A DNA stretch of 36,115 bases from Bacteroidales bacterium. GTDB lineage: Bacteria; Bacteroidota; Bacteroidia; Bacteroidales; CAIWKO01. Numbering within the stretch: position 1 is the stretch's first letter; each line of letters opens with the position of its first letter. Positions 1-7,278 of this stretch are shown piece by piece. The notes under the pieces are model-generated. The model was not told the DNA's origin, searched no databases, and worked only from the letters and a program-made list of their open reading frames with translations. Where the stretch lies: positions 1-36,115 of the forward strand of contig JALOBU010000032.1 in assembly GCA_023228145.1 (NCBI GenBank), read 5' to 3'. Position numbers and translations under genes: made by a program.

Positions 1-172
1 TATGCTTAAACGTAATTATGCTAAATCGTTCGCTGGACTCACTATTCGGATCCTTTCTAAAATCGCTGCTCTTACATTATTACAATTTATTAATTTTCAA
101 AACAATAAACCCATTAATCATCTTAAATTTGCTCTCGCATGTTAATAGCACAACGGGTTATATTATAGTATT
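1..172. other. Left edge, no supported gene
   Basis: This is AT-rich sequence downstream of the Memo-AMMECR1 gene, which ends at 173. An open frame on the plus strand from 18 runs antiparallel into that gene's 3' end and has no family features, so it is not called. I see no clear hairpin terminator here. Confidence 0.5.
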
Positions 173-1684
173 TTACTTAATGTCTTTTTCTCCAAAAACA
201 ATTGCTGTATAAATAAAAATTTCGGCATCTTTCCATCCGTTCCATCCTATACCGGCTTTATCCTGAGCACAGTGTCCCAGAAATTCTTCTTTGCTCCATC
301 CTGTTTCTGTGGCAACCTGTGGCAAAAAAGTACCGCCCCGGTTTCCTTTCATTATATAAATACCATGTTTCCCCAATTCAATTTCATCAATAGATTTAAT
401 TAGTTTTAATGGAGAAAGTACGGATATTTCAATATCGATTGATTGGAGTTCATCAGAAGTTACTTTTTCGAAACGGTAATCTTCGGTGGAAGCGGCTTTT
501 GCCATATCCTGAATAATTAAGTATAATGGCTTTTGAGCCGTGAACTGTCCGATACATCCTCTCAATTTCCCGTTTTTGTGCAGCGTAACAAAAGCTCCGC
601 AGTTTTGTTTAATGACTGGAGAAAAGTTTTCGGTATTTATTTCAGGCGTTTTTCCTTTTTGAATATATTCATTTAATGTATTTCTTGCAACCAGAAGCAA
701 TTGCTTTTTGTCTGTTTCCGTTAGGGAAAAGTCATCTTTGTTTTTTTCAATGTTTCCTGCAACGGCCATAGCTGTGTAACCCACAACACGAGAGCTATCT
801 CCATAGTCAGGATTATTGCCTGAATTCTGATATTGTATTGTTGTTATGGAAATGCCCGGTTTTTTTTCTGTGATATAAAGTAGTGACAATACCGACGACC
901 AACCACAAAGGCTGGTTGAAAGGTTCGGTATTTTAAGTTTTTCATTTGATTTTAAAACATCTTGCAAGGTTTGTGCATTATTTTTTTCGATTGCCGCAGC
1001 AGTAAGATTATCAATTTTCAGGGCGTCGTTATAATTAGGATAATGCGAAAAGTCGGTGCTTATAACAAATAAATTTTTGTTGTTAAAATAAGGTTCAAGC
1101 GCCGAAGCAATTTTTTTGCAAGTTGAAACATCGTTGGTACCTAAAATAATGGGCACAATTTTGAAAGGTTTTTTCAGGTGGTATTGTAAAAAAGGGAGTT
1201 CTACCTCCAGGCTGTGTTCAAACCAATGTGCGTCTTTATAGTTTTTAAAAACACCATATTCGGTAATCAGTTTATTGGCAAGTGCAGTATCAACTTCAAC
1301 GATGCCAAGAGGAGTGATGAAGTTCCCTTCGCAGTACACCGAAGCTGCGTCAAAATAACTTCTGTGGCTTGAGCCGATAATAAAAATATTTTCATATTCT
1401 TTTTCAGGCTCCAATTGGTTGAATCCACTTGCGGCCACTTCGCCTGAAAATACATAACCGGCATGGGGTACTATTAGTGCAAGTATATCCTTATATTTGC
1501 GTGGCACTGCTTTGTAGAATAGTTTTTTAAGGTCGTGTGTAAGTGTTGTGGAATCCTTTGCATAAAACTGTCCCGCCACAGCAGGCAGGCGGTCATTTTT
1601 ATTCGGTTGTTTTTTATGCTGCGATGTACAACTGTTTGTCATAAAAATAATAATGATTAAGGTTAAAACAAGATAGCGGCTCAT
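173..1684 (-). CDS. AmmeMemoRadiSam protein B/A fusion (Memo + AMMECR1), probable lipoprotein
   Basis: The 503-residue product joins two domains usually found as separate proteins of the AmmeMemoRadiSam set. Residues about 33-300 are a Memo domain, related to metal-dependent dioxygenases (VPHAGY with His74, then GSSHRSYFD, WFEHSLEVELPF and STDFSHYP). Residues about 320-503 are an AMMECR1 domain with its hallmark LRGCIGQ (Cys377). I chose the ATG at 1684 over an upstream in-frame ATG at 1756 because it begins a lipoprotein-type signal (MSRYLVLTLIIIIFMTNSC, candidate lipidated Cys19) and because a -7 motif lies at 1708-1701, upstream of it. The biochemical role of this family is unresolved. The radical SAM partner is not in the window. 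Family identity is sure; lipidation and location outside the cytoplasm are inferred from the N terminus. Confidence 0.9.
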   Translation of the reverse strand: MSRYLVLTLIIIIFMTNSCTSQHKKQPNKNDRLPAVAGQFYAKDSTTLTHDLKKLFYKAVPRKYKDILALIVPHAGYVFSGEVAASGFNQLEPEKEYENIFIIGSSHRSYFDAASVYCEGNFITPLGIVEVDTALANKLITEYGVFKNYKDAHWFEHSLEVELPFLQYHLKKPFKIVPIILGTNDVSTCKKIASALEPYFNNKNLFVISTDFSHYPNYNDALKIDNLTAAAIEKNNAQTLQDVLKSNEKLKIPNLSTSLCGWSSVLSLLYITEKKPGISITTIQYQNSGNNPDYGDSSRVVGYTAMAVAGNIEKNKDDFSLTETDKKQLLLVARNTLNEYIQKGKTPEINTENFSPVIKQNCGAFVTLHKNGKLRGCIGQFTAQKPLYLIIQDMAKAASTEDYRFEKVTSDELQSIDIEISVLSPLKLIKSIDEIELGKHGIYIMKGNRGGTFLPQVATETGWSKEEFLGHCAQDKAGIGWNGWKDAEIFIYTAIVFGEKDIK

Positions 1685-1700
1685 GTGATAAGACTTTATA

Positions 1701-1708
1701 CAAATATA
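1701..1708 (-). promoter_or_regulatory. -7 promoter element for the Memo-AMMECR1 gene
   Basis: TATATTTG read on the minus strand matches the Bacteroidota consensus TAnnTTTG and ends 16 nt before the ATG at 1684. A TTG that could act as the -33 element occurs only 16 nt upstream instead of the usual 19-21, so only the -7 part is convincing. Confidence 0.5.
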
Positions 1709-1765
1709 ATAATAAATCTGTGAACAAGTTTCTGTAATTTTTATAAAAATTATCACTTAAAAAAC

Positions 1766-1773
1766 TATTTTTG
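1766..1773 (+). promoter_or_regulatory. -7 promoter element for the ftsE-like gene
   Basis: TATTTTTG fits TAnnTTTG and ends 18 nt before the ATG at 1792. It contains the TTG at 1771 that would otherwise be a candidate start, which argues for translation from 1792. No good -33 TTG is visible. Confidence 0.5.
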
Positions 1774-1791
1774 AATTTTTTATTTCACTCT

Positions 1792-2478
1792 ATGAAGCAG
1801 CAAATACAAATTACCAGTAATACCATTATTCACCTTGAAAATGTTTCGGTTTTTCAGGATAAGACCCTTGTGCTTGCCAATGTTTCCATGGCTATTGAGC
1901 GGGGGGAGTTTGTTTATCTTATTGGTCCAACCGGAAGCGGGAAAAGTAGTCTGCTGAAACTTATTTATGCCGACCTGCCTGCTGTAGATGGGATAGCTAA
2001 AGTTGTATCTTATGACCTTCTTAAAATAAAACAACGGCAAATACCTTTCCTCAGAAGAAAACTTGGTATCGTGTTTCAGGATTTTCAACTGCTTACCGAC
2101 CGCACCGTGACAGAGAACCTGCTTTTCATTATGCGTGCAACAGGCTGGCATGATAAGGATGACATGTACATGCGGATACATGAAGTTTTAGAAAAAGTAG
2201 GGCTGAATAATAAAGGTTCAAAAATGCCCAATCAGCTTTCGGGGGGAGAACAGCAGCGTGTTGGTATTGCCAGGGCATTGCTCAATCACCCGGAAATTAT
2301 ACTTGCTGACGAGCCAACGGGTAATCTTGACCCAGCCACTTCTGAGGATATTTTACAGGTGTTGATGAAAATAAGCAACACAGGAACTGCTGTGCTCATG
2401 GCAACCCATGACCAGCTGCTTTTTAGTAAATACCCATCCAGAACGCTTCGTATTGAAGATGGCCTCCTGATTGATTAA
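1792..2478 (+). CDS. ftsE: FtsE-like ABC transporter ATP-binding protein
   Basis: This 228-residue ABC ATPase has Walker A GPTGSGKSS from residue 45, signature LSGGEQQ from 149, Walker B ILADEPTG with Asp173 and Glu174, and the switch His206. Length and motif spacing fit FtsE/LolD-type ATPases. FtsE works with the membrane protein FtsX in division-associated control of peptidoglycan hydrolysis, but no ftsX gene is adjacent, so another permease partner is possible. The frame is open from a TTG at 1771, but that codon lies within the -7 promoter motif, so the ATG at 1792 was chosen. The stop codon touches the stop codon of the convergent glycosyltransferase with no bases between. Confidence 0.87.
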   Translation: MKQQIQITSNTIIHLENVSVFQDKTLVLANVSMAIERGEFVYLIGPTGSGKSSLLKLIYADLPAVDGIAKVVSYDLLKIKQRQIPFLRRKLGIVFQDFQLLTDRTVTENLLFIMRATGWHDKDDMYMRIHEVLEKVGLNNKGSKMPNQLSGGEQQRVGIARALLNHPEIILADEPTGNLDPATSEDILQVLMKISNTGTAVLMATHDQLLFSKYPSRTLRIEDGLLID

Positions 2479-3603
2479 TTAGTCGAATATGAGGCCAGTA
2501 AGTGCTTTTACGTTGTGGTCGTTCGAAAAGCCATTGTGTAATAATATTTCTTCTCTTTTGATGTTTTCAGAAACATCATAATCTTTAGAGAAAAGCATCT
2601 CAATTTCTTTTTTTAGTTCTTCAGCAGTATCCCTGCATATACAAAGACTTTCAAGTCCGGTTTTTTCTATCATCGGACTGTTTACCATGCAAAACCTTCC
2701 AAGGAATAATGCTGCCAGCAATTTCAACTTGATGCCTGTTGATTGAAAGGTGGGCAGTATATTTATATGAGCATCGGATATCATACCGTAAATATCATCA
2801 CTGGTGACATTGGTACGTAAGGAGATGTTTTTGTTGCCGTTTATGGCCGTTTTCAGCTCGCCTGAAGGCTTGTTACCTGCAATTACAAGAGGCATTTTCA
2901 GGTCATTAAAAACTTCACGGACAAGAAACAAAGCTGCCTGATTGTTTTCGCCAACATCAAGGCTTCCGTGGTACAAAACATAAGAGCCCCGCCCCGCTTT
3001 AGAGCTGATAGTTTCATTGGGATGAAAAGCTGACACCGTACGGACATTCTTGAATTTTCTGGAAAAATATTTGGTGTCGTTCATTGAAATGGATGCAATG
3101 CCATCAGCGTATTCTAATATGTATTCAAAATGTTTCAGTTTCCCTGCTTCATTAAGAAAATAGTAACGTTTGAACATGTTTTTTTCCACACTTGCCAGAT
3201 GATTGTAATATTCGTGTTCTATATTATGTGTGCGGACAAATTTTTTACGGGTACGTAATTTTTTATGATTCAATATACTACAGGTGTGCAATCCCTCAAA
3301 GAGTATAGGATAATCATCATGCATAAGGTTTTGAAGCAGTTCCTCAGAATTTCGGGTGGCTATAATATAAGGTTGTCGGCTGAATAGTTTGGTTTTTGAA
3401 ATATTTCGTTTGTAATAATGGACTTCGTAACAATATCCATTCAGTTGAGTAGATGGTTTGCGGTCGTATTCGAAACAGTGGAGATGTATTTTTATACCCT
3501 CTTTATGCAGATACTTGAGTTTGTAAAAGATATCAATAGCTCCGCCATAATTTACAGGAACCGGAATGTCGAAAGCGATGATATGAAGATGATTGTCAGG
3601 CAT
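2479..3603 (-). CDS. Glycosyltransferase (GT4-like), second gene of pair
   Basis: The 374-residue protein has a GT-B-like layout. The N-terminal half contains a Rossmann-type start with a glycine-containing loop (PVPVNYGGAIDIFYKL). The C-terminal half has the pattern of a nucleotide-sugar-binding domain, including YVLYHGSLDVGENN and MPLVIAGNKPSG. It probably transfers a sugar in surface polysaccharide or lipopolysaccharide synthesis; donor and acceptor cannot be read from the sequence. Its ATG overlaps the last 8 bases of the upstream glycosyltransferase (ATGCCTGA), indicating one transcript and likely translational coupling. It ends tail to tail against the ftsE-like gene. Membership of GT4 is moderately sure. 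Confidence 0.75.
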   Translation of the reverse strand: MPDNHLHIIAFDIPVPVNYGGAIDIFYKLKYLHKEGIKIHLHCFEYDRKPSTQLNGYCYEVHYYKRNISKTKLFSRQPYIIATRNSEELLQNLMHDDYPILFEGLHTCSILNHKKLRTRKKFVRTHNIEHEYYNHLASVEKNMFKRYYFLNEAGKLKHFEYILEYADGIASISMNDTKYFSRKFKNVRTVSAFHPNETISSKAGRGSYVLYHGSLDVGENNQAALFLVREVFNDLKMPLVIAGNKPSGELKTAINGNKNISLRTNVTSDDIYGMISDAHINILPTFQSTGIKLKLLAALFLGRFCMVNSPMIEKTGLESLCICRDTAEELKKEIEMLFSKDYDVSENIKREEILLHNGFSNDHNVKALTGLIFD

Positions 3604-4744
3604 ATTTCCGAAGGGCTGAGATAAGTTTTTTCTGTTCTTCTGCCCAGTTTAATTTTGCAACTGCAAGTTTAAGGTTTTTTTCCCAATTTTCCCTGTTTTT
3701 TGTGTTGGTTAGCATAAACTCGATTTTCTCGGCTATATGTTTAGGGTCATGTGATTCTATACAGCAACCAATATTAAATTCCTCAATAATTTTTTTTACT
3801 TCTGTTAGTGGCGAAGCCAAAACCGGTATGCCGGCATGGATGTAGTCGAAAAGCTTGTTTGGTAAACTGAAACGATAGTTGATGTTGGTATCTTTGTCGA
3901 GGCTGAGGCCCAGATCGGCATTGGCAGTATAATGAATAAGGTTTTCGGGAGATTGTTTTGGAATAAAAATCACTTTGTCTTCCATTTTGTTTTCTGCCAC
4001 ATAATTTTTCAATAAAGGCAGTACATCACCATCGCCAACAATCAGCAAGCAGGCATTTTTGATGTATTTCATGGCTTCCACAGCCTCTTCGGAGCCACGC
4101 TGTATATTGATACCCGAACCCTGTAGTATAATAATGTATTTGTTGTCTGGTAACCCTAATTCCGTTTTATGTTTTAATATCATTGAAGTTTTCGTTTCAG
4201 GAATATTTCTCACGACAACGAGCTCTTTATTGTATTCAGATTTATAAAGATTGGCTATAGAGTCATTAACAGTTATTATGTTTTCAAGTTTCGGAAAAAT
4301 AAATTTTTCGAGACGTTTCCATATTTTCTGAACAAATGGTCTGTGAATCAGCTCTGGGACGCCTGTAAAATATTCATGGCTATCATAAAAAAGAGGAATA
4401 CCTTTTATTTTTGAAACAAGGAAATTAGGGAGTAGAGTGTCAAGGTCATTGGAGAAAAGAAGATGATTTTTTTTAAATAAAAGCAGAAAAAATAATCTGA
4501 TGTTATAGAAAAAGTAGAATAAGAAGCCTTTTTCAAAAAACATACGAAAACGAAGCATTTTATAAGTTCGATTATCCAAATACAAACTATTTTTCTTTTT
4601 TCTCCCAATAAGAGTAACATTAAACCCTAAGAGTAATAAGGTTTTACAGGTTCTGTGAACTCTTTGGTCTGTAACGAGATCGTTAATTACAGAAACTAAA
4701 ACTTTCTTCAATTTTTTTGTTACAAAATAAATATTATTTTTCAT
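3596..4744 (-). CDS. Glycosyltransferase family 4 protein, first gene of pair
   Basis: This 382-residue GT-B glycosyltransferase has LFSNDLDTLLPNFLVSKIKG and YDSHEY in the acceptor half and, in the donor half, IILQGSGINIQRGSEEAVEA followed by a GT4 donor-site segment around LFDYIHAGIPVLASPLTE. It probably extends a surface glycan. The ATG at 4744 is the only in-frame ATG near the N terminus. About ten residues precede the core VLVSVINDLVTDQRVHRT, so the true start could be slightly internal. The gene overlaps the next glycosyltransferase by 8 bp. It diverges from the tRNA-Ser gene; I found no TAnnTTTG motif in the 105 bp between them on this strand. Confidence 0.85.
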   Translation of the reverse strand: MKNNIYFVTKKLKKVLVSVINDLVTDQRVHRTCKTLLLLGFNVTLIGRKKKNSLYLDNRTYKMLRFRMFFEKGFLFYFFYNIRLFFLLLFKKNHLLFSNDLDTLLPNFLVSKIKGIPLFYDSHEYFTGVPELIHRPFVQKIWKRLEKFIFPKLENIITVNDSIANLYKSEYNKELVVVRNIPETKTSMILKHKTELGLPDNKYIIILQGSGINIQRGSEEAVEAMKYIKNACLLIVGDGDVLPLLKNYVAENKMEDKVIFIPKQSPENLIHYTANADLGLSLDKDTNINYRFSLPNKLFDYIHAGIPVLASPLTEVKKIIEEFNIGCCIESHDPKHIAEKIEFMLTNTKNRENWEKNLKLAVAKLNWAEEQKKLISALRKYA

Positions 4745-4837
4745 AACGTATTATTTTAAGAAATATTGAATTTCAATGTTTTTTCAAAAAAAAACGTTTG
4801 TAATTGTTTCAAACAAAAAATATCATAAAAAAAATAG

Positions 4838-4845
4838 TATCTTTG
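4838..4845 (+). promoter_or_regulatory. -7 promoter element of the tRNA-Ser gene
   Basis: TATCTTTG matches TAnnTTTG and ends 4 nt before the first base of the tRNA, so the primary transcript would carry almost no 5' leader. No -33 TTG is found at the expected distance. Confidence 0.55.
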
Positions 4846-4849
4846 CGGC

Positions 4850-4936
4850 GGAGAGTTGGCAGAGTGGTCGATTGCGGCGGTCTTGAAAACCGTTGAACCT
4901 GCGAGGGTTCCGGGGGTTCGAATCCCTCACTCTCCG
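4850..4936 (+). tRNA. tRNA-Ser (anticodon UGA)
   Basis: This 87-nt gene has acceptor arms GGAGAGT (4850-4856) and ACTCTCC (4929-4935) with discriminator G at 4936. The anticodon stem is 4877-4881 with 4889-4893, and the anticodon TGA is at 4884-4886. A long variable arm typical of serine tRNAs and a T arm containing GGTTCGAATCC follow. The CCA end is not encoded. It reads UCA, and with wobble other UCN codons. Confidence 0.97.
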
Positions 4937-5251
4937 CTGACAATAGAAGCGTAAAAACGAAAACCACCGTAAACACTGATAGTTCGGTGGTCTTTTATTT
5001 TGCCTTGTTGCAAAAAAAGGCAATGAAAAGCACCAGTTTGGTGTCCAATTCGGTGGGCTTAAATTTCCACCCGCTAAGTCCACCTAAATTAGAATTACTA
5101 TTATTCTCTATGTTTTGTTCGCAATCGGTGCAATTTTAATCATAGCATTAATTTGGCATCTAATAAAAAAATTATTTAAGTAATCTTAAATTGCATGTAA
5201 AATATTATTTGCGAATAAGTAGACCAGAGAAACAGGAAGAATGAATGGTTA
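4937..5251. other. Intergenic region between tRNA-Ser and the transporter gene
   Basis: Besides the terminator-like hairpin at 4963-4996, I see no gene here that I can defend. A short frame ending with TAA at 5181-5183 encodes about 29 mostly hydrophobic residues but lacks a normal start codon, so it may be chance or a gene remnant. The 3' side of a tRNA gene is a common integration site, but I see no integrase and no repeated copy of the tRNA 3' end. Confidence 0.5.
4963..4996 (+). terminator. Probable terminator of tRNA-Ser
   Basis: A 7-bp perfect stem, ACCACCG (4963-4969) with CGGTGGT (4985-4991), encloses a 15-nt loop and is followed by CTTTTATTTT. The position 27 nt after the tRNA fits Rho-independent termination, although the loop is long. 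Confidence 0.6.
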
Positions 5252-6667
5252 TTATTTTACCATCAAACTGTCAAGGGTGCCTGCTTTTTCAATTTCCAGC
5301 ATTTTTGCATTATCCCGGGCTTTACATTCCTTTGCCGGACAATTAGCAGCAGGCTCAGTATGCTTTTTATTATCTGCAGGCGTCCAGCCCATAATGAGGT
5401 ACAATATAAAAAATCCTGCGATATAGGCAAGCATCACATGCCAGCCCTTTCGAATCCATAGACCAACATTACGGGCATGTTTAAACTTATTGGTTATAGC
5501 CACACCGGCAGAAGAACCAAACCATATCATAGACCCACCGAAGCCTACAGTATAGGCTAACAGGCCCCAGTCATAATGCCCCTGATCTAAGCAAAGTTTT
5601 GTAAGAGGAATATTATCAAATACGGCGGAAACAAACCCAAGAATAAAGGCCGTCATCCAGGAAGCATCCGGCAAGGTTTCCACGGGCATTAAAGATGCGG
5701 CCGTTACAAGACATAAAAGAAAAACAGCTCCTTTGACAGAGCCTCTAACTTCCTGCCAGGGCATTTTCCGCATAAACACGCCGATAACGATTGCAATCCA
5801 AACGCCCAAGGCAGGCATATCATAAAAAATATTAGATACGATTGCACCGATGAGAATCATAATGACGATCAGCAGACGAATCCAGTCAATTTTTACGCCC
5901 GGCTTTACATCGGCAGTGATACGCTGTAATTTATCCTGCTGCCTGGAAGCAAACCATGCAATAATAAATAGGGCAACCGCTGAACCTACAAAAGCATGAA
6001 GAACACCAAGTGCAGAAACACCATCGATCCACATCATGGTAGTAGTAGTATCGCCAAGCACACTGCCGGCACCGCCCGCATTACTTGCTGCAACAATACC
6101 GGCTATGTATCCGATATGCACCTTGTTTTTAAAAACGACAAGGGCAATAGTTCCGCCTATCATTGCAGCAGCAATATTATCGAGAAATGAGGAAAGAATG
6201 AAGACAAAAACCAGAAGGACAAATGGGCCTTTCCAATCGTCGGGTAAATATTTCGGAAGGATATCCGGCACACCGGATTCTTCAAATATTTTTGCAAGTA
6301 TAGCAAATCCAAGCAACAAGCCAAGTAAATTAAGTATTATACCCCATTCACCCTGACGCATATTTTTATCCATAAGCTGATCCACAAAAGAGTTTTCACC
6401 GAGAAAATGCTCGGCAAAGGGGTAGCCTGAAATAAATATCACTTTGTAGAGTATTATTGAGGATAAGCCAACAATTGCAACCCAGAAGGTCTGCTTATGA
6501 AACAAAGCAACACCCACCAGTGTTAATGCAAACAATATGAATTCAATACGAATACCGCTAATGGAAGGCCCTGTAGCGCCACCTTCTGCAAATGCCCAAA
6601 CAGGCATAATAATAGCCATTGCTAAGAACAATAATCTTAATATTTTTCTGGTCATCGTTGTTATCAT
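5252..6667 (-). CDS. ArsB/NhaD-family ion transporter (probable Na+/H+ antiporter)
   Basis: The 471-residue polytopic membrane protein begins with a hydrophobic segment (residues about 8-27) that could be a signal or the first helix, followed by about eleven more predicted membrane segments. Two similar halves, each with an N-rich re-entrant-like motif (SFLDNIAAAMIGG, then AVFDNIPLTKL), and GDTTTTMMWIDG place it in the ion transporter superfamily of ArsB, NhaD and citrate carriers. NhaD-type sodium/proton exchange is the best guess; the substrate is not certain. The C-terminal tail is hydrophilic and has a CPAKEC pair that might bind metal or form a disulfide. It diverges from the two-component system across a 611-bp gap and could be its target, but this is only positional. 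Confidence 0.82.
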   Translation of the reverse strand: MITTMTRKILRLLFLAMAIIMPVWAFAEGGATGPSISGIRIEFILFALTLVGVALFHKQTFWVAIVGLSSIILYKVIFISGYPFAEHFLGENSFVDQLMDKNMRQGEWGIILNLLGLLLGFAILAKIFEESGVPDILPKYLPDDWKGPFVLLVFVFILSSFLDNIAAAMIGGTIALVVFKNKVHIGYIAGIVAASNAGGAGSVLGDTTTTMMWIDGVSALGVLHAFVGSAVALFIIAWFASRQQDKLQRITADVKPGVKIDWIRLLIVIMILIGAIVSNIFYDMPALGVWIAIVIGVFMRKMPWQEVRGSVKGAVFLLCLVTAASLMPVETLPDASWMTAFILGFVSAVFDNIPLTKLCLDQGHYDWGLLAYTVGFGGSMIWFGSSAGVAITNKFKHARNVGLWIRKGWHVMLAYIAGFFILYLIMGWTPADNKKHTEPAANCPAKECKARDNAKMLEIEKAGTLDSLMVK

Positions 6668-7176
6668 TTTTGATTTATTACAATAGTCATAATTCTTATC
6701 TTGTCAAAAGGAGCATACAATCTGAAAAGAAGCGATTAAATTAAAATTGCGAACTGGCTGCATAAAATATTTGCACTAAGAAAAATCGAATACCAACGTT
6801 TCACTTTTTACTGAGTACGAATCAATTCATCATAGATTTTACAATTTTTAAAATTGTTTCACCAGAAATTACGAGTATGCAGATGCAGCAAGAGTTAGAG
6901 CCAGATTGTAAATCGCAAAAAATTAATAATTCAAAATGGAAAGCAACTTAAATGAAACTAAATAATAATCTGTTCTTTTCAGTTGATTCCCGCTAAATGA
7001 TATTGATTATAAAAACAATACCTTCAGAAGAATTAGTAACACAATTGCCGATAAAAAAAATATAAGAACAAATAAACCGCCAGACATTTTTGGCATTTTC
7101 ATGATAAATAAGTATTTGTTTGTATTTATTTTCACCACAAAATAATCTATCATAACCGCTGTGAAAATTAAAAAGA
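6668..7176. other. Long divergent intergenic region
   Basis: About 500 bp separate the transporter from the response regulator operator. It holds a perfect 8-bp inverted repeat with a 1-nt centre, ACAATTTTTAAAATTGT at 6841-6857, which could be a protein-binding site. It also has a possible 31-codon membrane peptide on the minus strand (7007-7102). A weak minus-strand promoter for the transporter may exist: TTTG, 19 nt, then TATTGTAA, ending about 15-20 nt upstream of the ATG. Otherwise I see nothing. Confidence 0.45.
7007..7102 (-). CDS. Possible 31-residue single-pass membrane peptide
   Basis: This small frame runs from an ATG at 7102 to TAA at 7009-7007. It encodes a peptide with a short basic start (MKMPKMSGG) followed by about 20 uninterrupted hydrophobic residues and a Lys near the end, the layout of small transporter- or kinase-associated membrane peptides. 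It lies between the ion transporter and the two-component system. There is no clear -7 motif upstream, and composition alone can produce such frames in AT-rich DNA. I do not recognise a family. Confidence 0.3.
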   Translation of the reverse strand: MKMPKMSGGLFVLIFFLSAIVLLILLKVLFL

Positions 7177-7231
7177 GGTTAGAAAAACATTAGAAATTCA
7201 TTAGAAACTTATTAAAAACTCATTAAAGAAT
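7177..7231 (+). promoter_or_regulatory. Operator: five 11-bp direct repeats (OmpR/PhoB-type site)
   Basis: Five head-to-tail 11-bp units occupy 7177-7187, 7188-7198, 7199-7209, 7210-7220 and 7221-7231. They read GGTTAGAAAAA, CATTAGAAATT, CATTAGAAACT, TATTAAAAACT and CATTAAAGAAT. A conserved heptamer-like YATTARA followed by an AT-rich tetramer, repeating once per helical turn, is how OmpR/PhoB winged-helix regulators bind. The last unit runs into the -33 element of the promoter for the response regulator gene, so positive autoregulation is the likely function. Confidence 0.7.
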
Positions 7232-7260
7232 TGTTTTATCTTCTTATTATTTTAACTTTG
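7230..7260 (+). promoter_or_regulatory. Promoter of the two-component operon (-33 and -7)
   Basis: TTG at 7231-7233, 19 bp, then TAACTTTG at 7253-7260 fits the Bacteroidota promoter with consensus spacing. It is the only complete two-part promoter I find in the window. The predicted transcript starts near 7266, giving a leader of about 13 nt before the ATG at 7279. The upstream TTG at 7231 would be inside the promoter and is therefore not a start codon. Confidence 0.7.
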
Positions 7261-7278
7261 TGTAAAAGAGGTGATCTT

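Noticed and set aside
18..212. Plus-strand frame of 64 codons at the left edge
   Set aside because: It overlaps the 3' end of the Memo-AMMECR1 gene in antisense and shows no protein-like features.
4823..5083. Minus-strand open frame of 86 codons across the tRNA-Ser gene
   Set aside because: Its C-terminal part is the antisense of the tRNA, a well-known source of spurious hypothetical proteins, and the rest covers the terminator.
5097..5183. Hydrophobic frame of about 29 codons after the tRNA terminator
   Set aside because: It has no ATG, GTG or early TTG start that keeps the membrane span intact; it may be chance in AT-rich DNA.
6877..6951. 24-codon plus-strand frame starting MQMQQELEPD
   Set aside because: Too short, with no promoter motif or ribosome binding site and no recognisable family.
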